A stretch of DNA of 58,873 bases from an uncultured Prevotella sp. (GCA_946998205.1 CAMPYJ010000015.1:1-58873); one strand, 5' to 3'; shown: positions 26,979 to 37,061, numbered from the stretch's first letter. Numbers and translations are program-made. The notes: a model not told the origin generated them from the letters alone.

Positions 26979-29360
26979 TCAGAAAGGATAGCCGATGGCC
27001 AGGTGGAAGCTGTTGCCGTCATCGAAGCGCGGCAGGTTGTAAAAGCCCTTCTTCCCCGTGTGGTAAGGAACATGCAGGCCGATGCCCCAATCCACGCGGA
27101 TTACGAACAGCCCCAGGTCGTAGCGGATGCCCACGCCGGTACCCACGGCCATGTCGGTGAGCACGCTCTTCCACTTGAGCTGCGCGCCGGGCCGCTGAGC
27201 GTCGTCACCGAGCGTCCACACGTTGCCGGCATCGAGGAAGACGGCGCCGTAGAGGTCGCCGAACAAGTGGGGACGCGCCTCCAGACTGGCCTCGAACTTC
27301 ACGTCTCCGGTCTGCTCCACATACGACATGCGCTGGCTTCCGGGCCGGTATTTGCCGGGACCTACGCTCCTCACGTTGAAAGCCCGCACGCTGTTGGCGC
27401 CGCCCACGTAGAACTGTTCATAGTATGGGGCCTTGGCGGCGTTGCCGTAACTGCACACCACGCCGGCGCTGAGATGGCCCGCCACGGAATGATTGTCGCC
27501 AAACCGCCACAATTTCACGAAATCGGTCTCGAGCTTCACAAACTGGGCGTACGGGTTTTTAAACAACTTCTTGCTCTTGTCGTTCCACCGTCTGCCGGCC
27601 GCCATGTAGCCCAGTGACAGGATGTTGGCGGCCTCGCTCACGGTGGTTCGCCATGAGACGGGGTTGCGAGAGCCCGCCGCGCTGGCATACTGGTAAGTAT
27701 AACTCATCTTGGGAACGAACTGGTCGCGCATGGAAATCTGCAAATAAGGGTTGCCGGCCAACAAGACCGTGAACGAGTCGGTGCGGCTGGTCATGTACTC
27801 GTACGACAGCGTGAGCGGACTGAACTGGTGGTACGACCGCGGCGAGGTCCAGAACTCGTAGGTCAAATCGCCCGAAACGACATGCCGCTTGAAGTAGCCG
27901 GCGCGGTTCAAGATGTTGTTTGACAGGCGCAGGGTCGTCGACGGCACGCCGTAAAACCGCCTTCTCCTCCATGACCGTTTCCCAGGAAGCGCGCGCCTGC
28001 CGTCACGCGCGTAGCGCCGCCGGGCCGACCTGAAAAGATTGGCCGGCGTGAGCATTCGCGGGAAGACGAGGGAGATGTCGCCGCCGTATTCGTACGAGTT
28101 CACCCTCGACGAGCTGCCTTCAGACAGGTGGCCGGTCTGCCATTCGTAAGAGCCATGGACGTTGATGTCCAGTTTTTCGCCTCCGCGAAAGGCGTTCAAC
28201 TTGGTGAGACCCATGACCAGCTCGGGTCCAATGCGCTTCGACGTCTTTCCCTTGGCGTTGGCGTTGACGTAGAAGTTGTAGGGTTTGTCAAACACGCAGT
28301 CGATGTCAAGGTCGAGTGTGTCACAGGTGTCCGACGCATTTCGCGGCGTGAACCGGAAGTTGTTGTAGCTGAAAAGACCCGTTGAGCGCAGGTAGCCCGA
28401 CGACGCTTCCTGCTTGGCAAGACTGTAAAGCTGTCCGGGGCGCATCTGCAGTCCGTTGTAGAACACGCCGGGACGCAAGGGTGACTTGCGCCGCGCGTAG
28501 CGAAGGGTGAAGCTGCGCCGTACCAGCGAGTCGGTGAGTTGCTCCGCGAACTGTCGCCGCAGGTTCACGTTCACCCGACCCACATACCATTTGCGCGTCA
28601 CCTCGGGCTCCAGGCTGTCGGCCTCTTGAAAGCGCAGCGCCACCTTGCCGGGCGTCTGCAAGGTGTCGGCCAGGTAGGAAGCGTCGGTGGCCTTGGCATA
28701 GTAATAGCCGTTGTCGCACAGCAAGCGGGCCACGCGCTGCCGCTCAGCTTCAAGAGCCGGCACGCTGAACGGGTCGCCCTTGTGTATCAAGGCCTCGTCC
28801 TTGGTGGCCGCCAGCAGACTGTCTGCCCCGGGCGTGAAGTTGAGATAGCTGATGGAGTCGAGCCGCCACAGGGGTCCCATGTTGACGAAATAGGCCACTT
28901 TGGCTTTCTTCGGGTTGGACTGCTGAATGACGTCATAGCCGACGCTCCCTTTGAAATAGCCCAACTTCCTCAACTGCAACTCGCCTACCGACTTGCGCAG
29001 CAATGGGTTCACCTGGCTCAGCAGCTTAGGTTTCGAGCCAAACGCCTTGGTAATCCACCGGCTCACGCGGCTGGTGTCTTGCGAGAAGGCGTTCCATATC
29101 CACAGGCGCATGGGGACGGGCGTGCGGTAATAACTGCTGCCGAGCAACGACGATGTGGGCGCGGTGGCCAACACCGATTCCAGCTCCAGCTTGGTTTCAT
29201 CGGCGTGAGCGTTCTTCTCGTGGTTGCCGAACTGAATCTTCTTCAGTCCGGTGAACAGCTGCTCGCCATCGGGAATGGCGCGGGTCGTAGAGCATGCCGT
29301 CATGATGACCGGCAGCAGGATGAGCGCGGAGATGTATTTAATGAATGGTCTTGATGTCAT
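26979..29360 (-). CDS. tamL: TamL: lipoprotein TamA/BamA-like outer-membrane assembly factor
   Basis: A 793-residue TamA-like protein. The N terminus is a lipoprotein signal (lipobox ending MTAC), which is the hallmark of the Bacteroidetes TamL variety. Then follow POTRA-like domains (about 40-400) and a C-terminal 16-strand-type Omp85 barrel (about 430-793) ending GYPF with terminal F. The start overlaps tamB's 3' end by 23 bases (ATGs at 29360 and 29363 both possible). With TamB it forms an envelope-spanning complex for outer-membrane protein insertion or lipid transport. Confidence 0.9.
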   Translation of the reverse strand: MTSRPFIKYISALILLPVIMTACSTTRAIPDGEQLFTGLKKIQFGNHEKNAHADETKLELESVLATAPTSSLLGSSYYRTPVPMRLWIWNAFSQDTSRVSRWITKAFGSKPKLLSQVNPLLRKSVGELQLRKLGYFKGSVGYDVIQQSNPKKAKVAYFVNMGPLWRLDSISYLNFTPGADSLLAATKDEALIHKGDPFSVPALEAERQRVARLLCDNGYYYAKATDASYLADTLQTPGKVALRFQEADSLEPEVTRKWYVGRVNVNLRRQFAEQLTDSLVRRSFTLRYARRKSPLRPGVFYNGLQMRPGQLYSLAKQEASSGYLRSTGLFSYNNFRFTPRNASDTCDTLDLDIDCVFDKPYNFYVNANAKGKTSKRIGPELVMGLTKLNAFRGGEKLDINVHGSYEWQTGHLSEGSSSRVNSYEYGGDISLVFPRMLTPANLFRSARRRYARDGRRALPGKRSWRRRRFYGVPSTTLRLSNNILNRAGYFKRHVVSGDLTYEFWTSPRSYHQFSPLTLSYEYMTSRTDSFTVLLAGNPYLQISMRDQFVPKMSYTYQYASAAGSRNPVSWRTTVSEAANILSLGYMAAGRRWNDKSKKLFKNPYAQFVKLETDFVKLWRFGDNHSVAGHLSAGVVCSYGNAAKAPYYEQFYVGGANSVRAFNVRSVGPGKYRPGSQRMSYVEQTGDVKFEASLEARPHLFGDLYGAVFLDAGNVWTLGDDAQRPGAQLKWKSVLTDMAVGTGVGIRYDLGLFVIRVDWGIGLHVPYHTGKKGFYNLPRFDDGNSFHLAIGYPF

Positions 29361-32300
29361 CATTGATAGAGTCTTTTTGGACAGGACGAAGGGCAGGCAG
29401 GGCCTCTTTGTCGCTCTTGAAGCGGAAGATGTCCGTGAATCGGGCCAGCTTGCGCCTCCAGGTGAAGCCAACGCCATACACCCCGATGAGCCCCTCCAGC
29501 CAGTCGTAGGTGTTGTTCTTGTAGAACAGGCGCAGATACTTACTGGCATTCTGGTTCAGGCGATACTCCAGCTCAACGTTGTCGAAGAACGTATCGTCAC
29601 GGTTGGCCATCACCTCCTCGCCCGAAGAGACCCGCCCGCCGATGATCATCCGCAGCCGGTTGTTCCACAGCCGCTTGGAGAACCTGAAGTTGTAATCGGT
29701 ATGCATGCCGCCGCTGGCCATCATCGTGTTGTCAATGCTCATGCCCACGTCCAGTCCCATGGTGCGCATGGCCGATCCGGCGATATTGTTGATCTCGGTT
29801 TGCAAATACGAACTCAAGGCGCTGTTCATCGAGAATGCCGACGGATTGGCGTCGGTGAGGTACATGCCCGACACCAACATGGTGACCGCCACCTTGCCCC
29901 TTCCTTCCACGGACATGGTGTTCAGTTCGTCCTGGATGGTCATATCGCTCGGTGCGCTGATGATGAACTCGACGCCGGGGTTGCTGAGTGTCTGCGACAG
30001 CTTCACGCCACAGTCGAAATCAACGACACGCCCGGCACCCGTACCCTCGCTCACCGTGGCCTTGACAGGCTCCGTTGCCGTGATGTTGAGCTTGGGGTTC
30101 ATCGGGTCGCCGTTGAACTCTATGTAACTGCCATTCTGTATGTTGAAGGTCTTCAGCGGAATGACGGGCAGCGAATATTTCATCTCTCCGCTGTGAAGGG
30201 TGTACCGTCCCATAATCTGGATGGATTCTGCCGGATTGTAACTCATACGCAAATCGCCACCACCCAGCAAGTCGATGTAGTTGGTTTGGTCGGCATTGAG
30301 CATGCAAACGATATGAGCAGCCTCATCAATGGTCACGCCCAAGAGCATGTCAAAGCCGGTGAGCTTGGGCCTGCGCACCACCTCAACCGTGGAATCATTA
30401 AAGTCGGTGAACTTCACCAGCTCGTCCAATTGGTTGTCGGTGGCCAGCTCAGAATCTTTCAGCACGTAAGTCATGTCGGTGGTGCCCAGCACGTTGACCT
30501 TTCCTCTGAGGCGCAAGCTCTCCAACGGGCCTTTCATCGTTCCGTAGAAGTCGACGAAGGCTTTGCCGTAAGCCTCGGAGCGAGGATTCTCACGGGCGTC
30601 GATCAGCTCGAAATTCTCGGCTCGCATGCGGATGTCGAGCATCATCCGTCCGGTGTCAGAGAAGTCGAACGTGCCGTAGACGTTCAGCGGACTGTCATTG
30701 TTGGCGAACATCTCAAAGTTCTCAAACAACAGCTTGCTGTCCTTTATCCGAACGGGATCATTGGCAAATCGCAGCGACACGCCGTACGGTTCGCTGAAGA
30801 TGTACGACGAGTCAAGATAGATCTCGCCATCCATGTGGGGGTTCTTCAACGACCCGCGCAGGGCGATGTCGCCCTCACCGTAGCCGTGCAAGCCGATGAG
30901 ACGCTTGGGCACGAACCCGTTCATCAACTGCAAGGGCAGGCGTTCCAAACGGAGTGTCGCATCCAGGTACCCGTGCTTGTCGCAGGTTCCCGTCACCGTG
31001 GCCACCTCCTTGTTCTCACTCATCAGCACGCCATCCACGAAGTGGCTCCCGTCTGACTTAGGCATGTACACGAATTCTGAACTGAGGCTGCCCATCGGAC
31101 TTTGCTCGTAGTACATGTTTTTCACCGACACGGCCGACGACACCGACAGCTCTGTGGGGGTTTGGATGATGTGGAAGTCGCCGTTCAGCGTTCCTGCCAT
31201 GTCGGGCATGTACGGAATGACGCTCACGATGTCTTTCAGGTCTATCTTGTTGAGCGACAGGGTCACGTCCTGCAGCACGTCCAGATGGTCGTCGTTGGAA
31301 TACAACTGGACACCCGTTCCGTCCTTGGCGCGCAGCAGGATGTTGGCCGACACGCGGCGGTCGTTGCCCAGGAAGAGGTAATTGTCGCTGTTCACGGCGA
31401 AATCCTTATAGCCCAGTACGACCCCCGCGCTGTCCAGTCGGGTTCGGATGCCACGCTTTTCCAAGTCGGCTTCCAGTCCAAACGCCACGCCCAGCCGGCC
31501 GCGCTGATCATACAACATGGCGCGGACGCTGGTTCCCTTCTCATGCAGGGCACCGTCGAAGATGGCCTTGAAGACATGCTGCGGGTTGCCCGGCGCGTTC
31601 TGTATGCGCCCGTGATAGGTGGTTCCCCCGTGGTTGGAATGCAGGCTCAGCCGAACCGTGTCCAACTGGATGCTGTCCACCAGCAGCTTGTCTACCTGCA
31701 ACCGGCACTCCAACCCCGTTCCGGGAGACGATTTGACGTCCACCAGTGCCCGCTCCATGTCACACCCATACCTGCGCATGAGGTTCACGAAGAAGTTGTC
31801 GTTACCCGATTTGAGATACAGGTCGGCGGTGGGAAGATGGCTTCTCAAACGCAGCTGGTCAATGTGCTTGTCATCAAGCTGCCGTTTCAGTTCGGCCGCG
31901 AAAGCGCCGGCATGCCTCATCAACTTCCTGTAGCCTTGCGCGCTGTGCATGGACAGAAAGAAGTCACCGGCGGCCACCTCGGCATGCGTCGTGTCCCCGC
32001 GGGTCAGCACGTCGAGGCTCACGGGCCGGGGTTTGTACATCCTTCCGTTGTCGTTGATCACCATGTCGTCAACCGTTCCTTTCAGCTCGTAGCACTCCTT
32101 GAGGTCGGTGGCGAGGCTCACCTGACTTTTCACCGCTACCGAGATGGCGTTTTCCGACAGATGTAGATGCCGGAGGTCCACATGCTGCAAATCGGTCACC
32201 ACTGTGGCGTTGATGTTTTTCGAGCGTGTCAGGGCATCAAGGGTGATGTCGCCTTTGACGAGCGGGTTGTCGCTGTGTATCCATGCCCTGGCGCGTCCAT

Positions 32301-33984
32301 TCTTCACATGGGCATCGGCCGTCATGTGGTCGAGATTGTAATTTCCGTAGCTGAATTGGGTGATTCGGGCCTTGACCGTGAGCGTGGTGCGGGGCGAGAG
32401 AACGTTTGTGCCCTGTCCGCTCACGTCCGCGAAACCGCTGAAGGGGTGCAGTCCCCGCCCGGGCAGGAAGTTCTGCAGCGGCATACGGCGTGCCCTCAGC
32501 GTGGCGGCGTAGGCCATCTTGGCCGCATCCAACCGGGCCTTGGCCTGCAAAGAGCCTCCTCCTTGCCGGGCAACGAAATCCGTTGTATATTGCTTGCCAT
32601 TGATTTTCAGACTGCCATCCAGACCAATTCCCTGCGGAATGTTCACCTTTTCGCGCGTCTGCTTGTCCAAAAAGGCTTTCACGAAATCAAGGTTGCCCGT
32701 CTTGGCTTTCAGCTTCACGTCGGCCTTCAACCGCTTCGGATCAACGAGGTTGGCCGCATAGCCGATGACATGGGCTTTCAAGGCCGTTGGCAGATTGATG
32801 TTCAGGCCGTCAAACCGCATGCGCTTTCTGTTGCCGCTCACCACCCCATCGACCAATAAAGGTGCGTTGGGCCATCGTTGTCTGAATTCTTTTGGCAGGT
32901 CACCCATGAAGCGCATCAAGTCTTGCTTGCCCAAAGTGGCGTGCACGTTGGCGTTCATCTTCCCCCGAGCTTGCTCGGAGAAGCTGTTCAAATCCATGTC
33001 GAGGTCGGCCATCAGGTTCGATTCCGACGTTTTGAGATGGGTATTTTTCAACCGAAGCCGCGTGGAATCGAGCGCCACGTTGCCCGAGAGACGTTGCAAA
33101 TCAAGTCCGCTCCTCTCCCGAAAAGCAATCTGCCGCACGTTCATGTCCAACTTAGATGCTTGGTATTGCAACGAGTCGATGCCTACGGTAATGCCGCTCA
33201 GTGCCAGATGGTTATAGTCCAATCCCTTGGCGCGCGCTTTCCATTTGTTGTCATAATCCAGTCTTCCGTCCGTCCAGTCCAGTTTTCTCAGCCGGTAAAC
33301 ACCCACGCCCAGGTCGAACGAGCCCTCGCTGGCCACGGCTTTCCCCAAGTAAGCCCGCACCTGAAGCGTGTCGCCGGGCAGGTGAACGGTGACGTCAGTG
33401 CGGCGGACGTCCAACTGGTCCAGTCCGATTTTCCAAACCGTCTTGCTCTCCGTCGTGTCCTTCGGAACGCTGTCGGCCAGTGCCACTTGCAGCCTGGCGT
33501 CTTCCAAGATGGCCTGATTCACGCGCACCGTCGAGCCGCTCAGGTCGATGCCGTGGCTCACCAGTGCCAGCTTGCCCACGGTACCTCGCACCTTAGCCGC
33601 GGCAATGAGATTGACGGTATTGAGCTTCAAGCCCTCGAACGTCAATTCATCCACCTCCACCTGCTTGTGCAGCAAAGGCATCAGCTGCACGTCGGCCACC
33701 ACGCGACGCGCCGAAGCCACGGTGTCTTTCGCCTGCGGCAGCGAGTCGCCGGGCTGTACGACGAGCACGTCCTCCATGCTCAGGTCCAGCGGAAAGGCCA
33801 GACGCACGCGGCCGACGCTGACCTCCATGCCCGTCTTCCGCGAAGCATGGTAAGCGGCCTTCTGCAGCATCCATTGCTGCACGGGAGGAACGTATAGGAG
33901 TATGGCGAACAGGATGGACAGGGCCACCGGCACGCACAGGACGGCACTTCCCCACAAGAGTACTTTCTTCATCATAAATTTCAC
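29338..33984 (-). CDS. tamB: TamB: translocation/assembly module inner-membrane protein
   Basis: A 1548-residue protein with one N-terminal transmembrane helix (about 8-30) and an enormous periplasmic beta-rich repeat region, finishing with the DUF490/TamB C-terminal domain (about 1100-1530, with the conserved ...GTYTLHSGEMKYSLPVIPL-type stretch near 1320). It bridges inner and outer membranes beside TamL. The next gene tamL overlaps its stop. An in-frame ATG at 33975 or 33972 is possible. A -7-like box TATATTTG is at 34032-34025 in the 5' region. Confidence 0.9.
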   Translation of the reverse strand: MKFMMKKVLLWGSAVLCVPVALSILFAILLYVPPVQQWMLQKAAYHASRKTGMEVSVGRVRLAFPLDLSMEDVLVVQPGDSLPQAKDTVASARRVVADVQLMPLLHKQVEVDELTFEGLKLNTVNLIAAAKVRGTVGKLALVSHGIDLSGSTVRVNQAILEDARLQVALADSVPKDTTESKTVWKIGLDQLDVRRTDVTVHLPGDTLQVRAYLGKAVASEGSFDLGVGVYRLRKLDWTDGRLDYDNKWKARAKGLDYNHLALSGITVGIDSLQYQASKLDMNVRQIAFRERSGLDLQRLSGNVALDSTRLRLKNTHLKTSESNLMADLDMDLNSFSEQARGKMNANVHATLGKQDLMRFMGDLPKEFRQRWPNAPLLVDGVVSGNRKRMRFDGLNINLPTALKAHVIGYAANLVDPKRLKADVKLKAKTGNLDFVKAFLDKQTREKVNIPQGIGLDGSLKINGKQYTTDFVARQGGGSLQAKARLDAAKMAYAATLRARRMPLQNFLPGRGLHPFSGFADVSGQGTNVLSPRTTLTVKARITQFSYGNYNLDHMTADAHVKNGRARAWIHSDNPLVKGDITLDALTRSKNINATVVTDLQHVDLRHLHLSENAISVAVKSQVSLATDLKECYELKGTVDDMVINDNGRMYKPRPVSLDVLTRGDTTHAEVAAGDFFLSMHSAQGYRKLMRHAGAFAAELKRQLDDKHIDQLRLRSHLPTADLYLKSGNDNFFVNLMRRYGCDMERALVDVKSSPGTGLECRLQVDKLLVDSIQLDTVRLSLHSNHGGTTYHGRIQNAPGNPQHVFKAIFDGALHEKGTSVRAMLYDQRGRLGVAFGLEADLEKRGIRTRLDSAGVVLGYKDFAVNSDNYLFLGNDRRVSANILLRAKDGTGVQLYSNDDHLDVLQDVTLSLNKIDLKDIVSVIPYMPDMAGTLNGDFHIIQTPTELSVSSAVSVKNMYYEQSPMGSLSSEFVYMPKSDGSHFVDGVLMSENKEVATVTGTCDKHGYLDATLRLERLPLQLMNGFVPKRLIGLHGYGEGDIALRGSLKNPHMDGEIYLDSSYIFSEPYGVSLRFANDPVRIKDSKLLFENFEMFANNDSPLNVYGTFDFSDTGRMMLDIRMRAENFELIDARENPRSEAYGKAFVDFYGTMKGPLESLRLRGKVNVLGTTDMTYVLKDSELATDNQLDELVKFTDFNDSTVEVVRRPKLTGFDMLLGVTIDEAAHIVCMLNADQTNYIDLLGGGDLRMSYNPAESIQIMGRYTLHSGEMKYSLPVIPLKTFNIQNGSYIEFNGDPMNPKLNITATEPVKATVSEGTGAGRVVDFDCGVKLSQTLSNPGVEFIISAPSDMTIQDELNTMSVEGRGKVAVTMLVSGMYLTDANPSAFSMNSALSSYLQTEINNIAGSAMRTMGLDVGMSIDNTMMASGGMHTDYNFRFSKRLWNNRLRMIIGGRVSSGEEVMANRDDTFFDNVELEYRLNQNASKYLRLFYKNNTYDWLEGLIGVYGVGFTWRRKLARFTDIFRFKSDKEALPALRPVQKDSINDDIKTIH

Positions 33985-34240
33985 ACGGACAGCCGAAGCC
34001 GAACCTTCAAGATGGTCTGATTATGCAAATATAAATGTTTTTCATGAGAATGTTATTTTTTCAACGAATATTTTGCGCTGCCAGCCGATTCGGCGCAGCT
34101 TTGCGCTAAAATTATCGTGCGGTCTTGCGCCACTGTTTTTGATGCTGTTTTCAGCATCCAACCATGCAAAAATCTCTTTGTGAATGGTGTAAGAGAAAAA
34201 AGCGTTGACCTTGGCCGGCAAAGTGATGTAGATTGCCTCT

Positions 34241-34306
34241 TAAAAGGTGATGTTTTATGCCATAAAAGGTGATGTTTTAGAGGGTAAAAGGTGATGTTTT
34301 CTGCTG
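34241..34306. repeat. Three tandem 22-bp repeats
   Basis: Units at 34241, 34263 and 34285 share TAAAAGGTGATGTTTT (16 bases) with a variable 6-base tail. They mark the left edge of the AT-rich island, about 200 bases upstream of tamB on the other side. Function unknown. Confidence 0.8.
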
Positions 34307-34481
34307 CCACTTCTCACCCTCTTCTTGCTTCGTCTTTCTTCTTACGAAGGCAGCAAAGGGGCTTTCTTTGTTGCGCCTTTGGGGGTTATGCTCCTTTTAA
34401 AGGTCTTCGCCGTTGGCTTCTTTATACCTATTATCGTAATAAATTCTAATATGATATTCTTCGAAATCATTAGGATCTTCT

Positions 34482-34889
34482 TTAATAGTAAACCATACTA
34501 ATCATCCGTAACAGTAAGGTGTTCAGCTTCTCTGCCGTGTTGAAACAGTAAGACTTGCCGGAGATTTCGCTCTTGTAGATAATGTTCTCTTCAGCAAGCT
34601 CCTTTAGTCCGCGCCCCACAGTGTCGGCACCGGGTAACAGCGTATCAGGTCTCTGCTTGAACTGCCCTATAAGTGCATTGATGTCCTCAAGGCATCCTCC
34701 ACCACAAAGGTAGCTGAAGAAGAGAGAGCCGAAAATACTTCCATGGCTGAATGCCTTGCCGCTACTTCCACGTTTGCCCAATACGGATTCGGTAAGTTTT
34801 TCAAAGCCCAACTTTGAGAAAACGTCCATAATGTGATAAATTCCACCGAAAGAAGTGATATTCTCGTTTTTAATTGCTACCTTTGTCAT
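34482..34889 (-). pseudogene. N-terminal fragment of an IS1380-type transposase
   Basis: A 135-residue open frame with the start of an IS1380-family transposase (FGGIYHIMDVFSKLGFEKL...), a family whose full-length members are about 430 residues and carry a DDE catalytic domain. That domain is absent here, and the reading frame stops soon after ...NTLLLRM. So this is a remnant of an insertion sequence and probably immobile. It lies at the left edge of an island with low GC, which supports past mobility of the region. Confidence 0.7.
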
Positions 34890-35105
34890 GTCAGATATTT
34901 GCTTACTTGTTATGTTTACAGCACTAAGATAGGTGAAATTTCTGACATATCCAAGTGTTTTGAGAACTTTGTTTCTCAGGCACTTGGAGTTCTTACAAGA
35001 ATTTATGCTGCGGAATTAAGGTTAGATATCGTTTCTTCTCACACATTGGGCTGCCCCTTATCATTCCATATATCAGAAGGAGCTTATCTAATATGATAAA
35101 ATCAA
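34890..35105. other. IS remnant flank, nothing clear
   Basis: AT-rich spacer after the transposase start; includes a partial inverted repeat ATGTCAGATATTT / AAATTTCTGACAT near the transposase start. No gene recognised. Confidence 0.3.
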
Positions 35106-35269
35106 GTAACTATTCAGCGATAAGGTGTATAAACTATTATTGATTATCAATAAGTTACATAAAAAGATACATACAAATTCTAATAAAGAATTTCATTTCG
35201 AGCTTTTTTGCCACAATGTTACGTTTATAAGTTATTGATATTCAACGTTTATTATCGCTGAATAGTTAC
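35106..35269. mobile_element. 164-bp element with perfect 18-bp terminal inverted repeats
   Basis: GTAACTATTCAGCGATAA at 35106-35123 and its exact reverse complement at 35252-35269 bound an AT-rich, noncoding stretch containing partial internal inverted repeats. It looks like a MITE or an IS derivative. It stands between the IS1380 fragment and the Abi gene. The stretch 35270-35529 that follows has one more hairpin (TGGAGTCG/CGACTCCA at 35437-35459) but no gene. Confidence 0.7.
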
Positions 35270-35529
35270 AAAATCAATCTCTATTCAATCGCTGTATATA
35301 TTATTAGTTGATTATCAATACTATACGCTCTAAACGGTAGAAAAGTGACTGTGTGGATTCTATATAGATACGAAATGGCTAAAATTTAACGTATTTAACT
35401 TTCAGTTACATCAAAATTACATAGATATGGATTGGATGGAGTCGTTTGAACCGACTCCATAATATGACAAAACCGAAACAAAGAAGACCATGTAAGGGAG
35501 TGAATTATCAGCAGCCATTCCACATGTTA

Positions 35530-36430
35530 TTACCTCCATAATGGTTCCGTTTCCCATCCCTGTGGAAAGCCGAGAGCTTTTAAGTCAATTTCGGGAAACC
35601 GAATGAACAAACATGTTAGTTTGGACTGCATATCATTATTGGGGGATATAACATTAAGAAAGTACTTGATGATGCAAAGATCAAAGTAAGCACGCATGGA
35701 ATCTGTTGGCAGTGTTATCCATTCTCCTTCAGGATTATCGGGAATTGCTGGCTGAATAGCATTCTGTTTGTTCCATACTCTTGAATGATGGGCACAGGCA
35801 TTTCGAGTAACAGCAATAACCGTAAGCCATGACTCAAACACATTGATCGGCAACCCAAAACGTTTGGCAATACGCTTGCGTATGCGATTTTGTTTAATGT
35901 TGCGATAAATGGCATTGACGTTTCCAATAGTAAGCAGTTCTCCTAAAATCCACGATGGTGGGTAAGGCTCTGAGTAGGTTCGTTTGAAATGGAGAATGAA
36001 CTCCTCCTTAGATTTGCTGTATTCCTTGGATATAGTTCGCATTGTTTCATTAAACCTGGAACTATCCAAGAAGTAAGAAGAGTCAGTAAGGATTGCCTGT
36101 CATATCTGCTGTTATTTGTATCACCGCACGTCTGATAGCAATTTCAATCTTTTCTATTTCATTGAACATGAGTAGTCTCAGTTTCTTGTCAAAGCGATAA
36201 AGCATCATCACCTTTTTGAATGTTGAACCTTCCTTATACAAATGTGCTGTTTTGGGCATCTTCAACAAAGGATACATATAAGCAGACAATCTGTAATAAC
36301 CAATGTTGTCAAGGTATTGTATGGCTTTGTTTCTGTCATAAATCTGTAAACCTCGTGATTCAAGCAAATTAACGAGATTTTCAGAAGATTCAAACCGTTT
36401 TGTAAAGGGAATAAGATTCGCCATATTCAA
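35530..36430 (-). pseudogene. Abi_2-family (AbiD/AbiF-type) HEPN RNase-like protein, frameshifted
   Basis: Two overlapping frames encode one protein of about 300 residues: N part at 36430-36083 (NLLESRGLQIYDRNKAIQYL, IGYYRLSAYMYPLL) and C part at 36069-35530. The first frame ends ...TADMTGNPY-stop; the second continues in another frame with LTDSSYFLDSSRF, so a single-base indel near 36080-36085 splits it. The C part keeps the HEPN RNase motif R-N-A-C-A-H. Abi_2 proteins abort phage infection or act as toxins. Its own promoter (36501-36530) and a terminated leader RNA precede it. It may be inactive, or the indel may be a sequence error. Confidence 0.75.
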
Positions 36431-36435
36431 ATGTG

Positions 36436-36494
36436 CATAAACAAAAAAACGCCTCGCACGATTTGAGCATTGTTAAGAGGCTTGGCGAGGACTG
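36436..36494 (-). ncRNA. Possible short leader/antitoxin RNA upstream of the Abi gene
   Basis: A predicted start at about 36494 and an intrinsic terminator just before the Abi start: stem CCTCGC (36490-36485) with GCGAGG (36457-36452), followed by seven U residues (36449-36443). The RNA would be about 55 bases and would stop before the Abi ATG (36430 or 36424), so the Abi gene would be read by readthrough. Some AbiF-type HEPN genes are accompanied by a noncoding RNA, which suggests an RNA-controlled toxin. Inferred only. Confidence 0.4.
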
Positions 36495-36500
36495 ACGATG

Positions 36501-36530
36501 CAAAGATACGAATAATCATTGATAACACAA
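36501..36530 (-). promoter_or_regulatory. Promoter of the Abi leader
   Basis: Minus strand: TTG at 36530-36528, a 19-base spacer, and TATCTTTG at 36508-36501, a near-perfect Bacteroidetes promoter, with transcription toward the Abi gene. Confidence 0.75.
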
Positions 36531-37061
36531 ATTTTTTAGCAGAAAAAAAATAACGGAAAAGTAAATTCTTTGACATATTTATGTTTAATAATGTTAAATC
36601 GATCCTTAGAATCATACTTTACCAGCAAAACAAAGTGGTTTCCAAGGTAAAAGAGTTTACCTTTGTAACGTCTATACCCATACCGAAAGCCCCGATGGGC
36701 AGAGGTTGGGCAGGCATACATATGGTAAAAGGCGTTTTTGTACGCTTTGGTTTTGACGCTATAAGAATCTCGCAAATTCAACGACAAGTCAAGAACAAAG
36801 CAACAAAGAACGCCTCATGAGGTGTATTATATACAGCCCTCATTGCCTTCGGACGATTCTTTTGTTCGTTGTCAAGAGTGTTTTCTATATACTTACACTG
36901 GCGTGGGGCTTTCGGCGTTGCTCGTTTCGACAAATTGGGCGATGCCAGAGCCTCTACACGTGGAACGAGTGACAGAACAGGCTCCGCGCTTTTTCGTATG
37001 TATTAGTGAGTGAATTTCGTCAACAAGGGAGTCGGTTGGCTTTATTGTTTACGGAATTAGA
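36531..37061. other. Noncoding spacer between Abi locus and system B
   Basis: Contains an 11-bp inverted repeat (CCGAAAGCCCC at 36683-36693, inverse at 36905-36915) and GC-richer blocks resembling repetitive sequence. Short frames such as 36581-36820 on the plus strand have no support. No consensus promoter was seen for the following operon. Confidence 0.35.

Noticed and set aside
29251..31056. 601-residue plus-strand open frame
   Set aside because: Antisense to tamB and tamL; no recognisable domain.
34833..35096. 87-residue plus frame
   Set aside because: Runs antisense from the transposase fragment into spacer; no family or promoter.
36581..36820. 79-residue plus frame before system B
   Set aside because: Within repetitive-looking spacer; no promoter or family.
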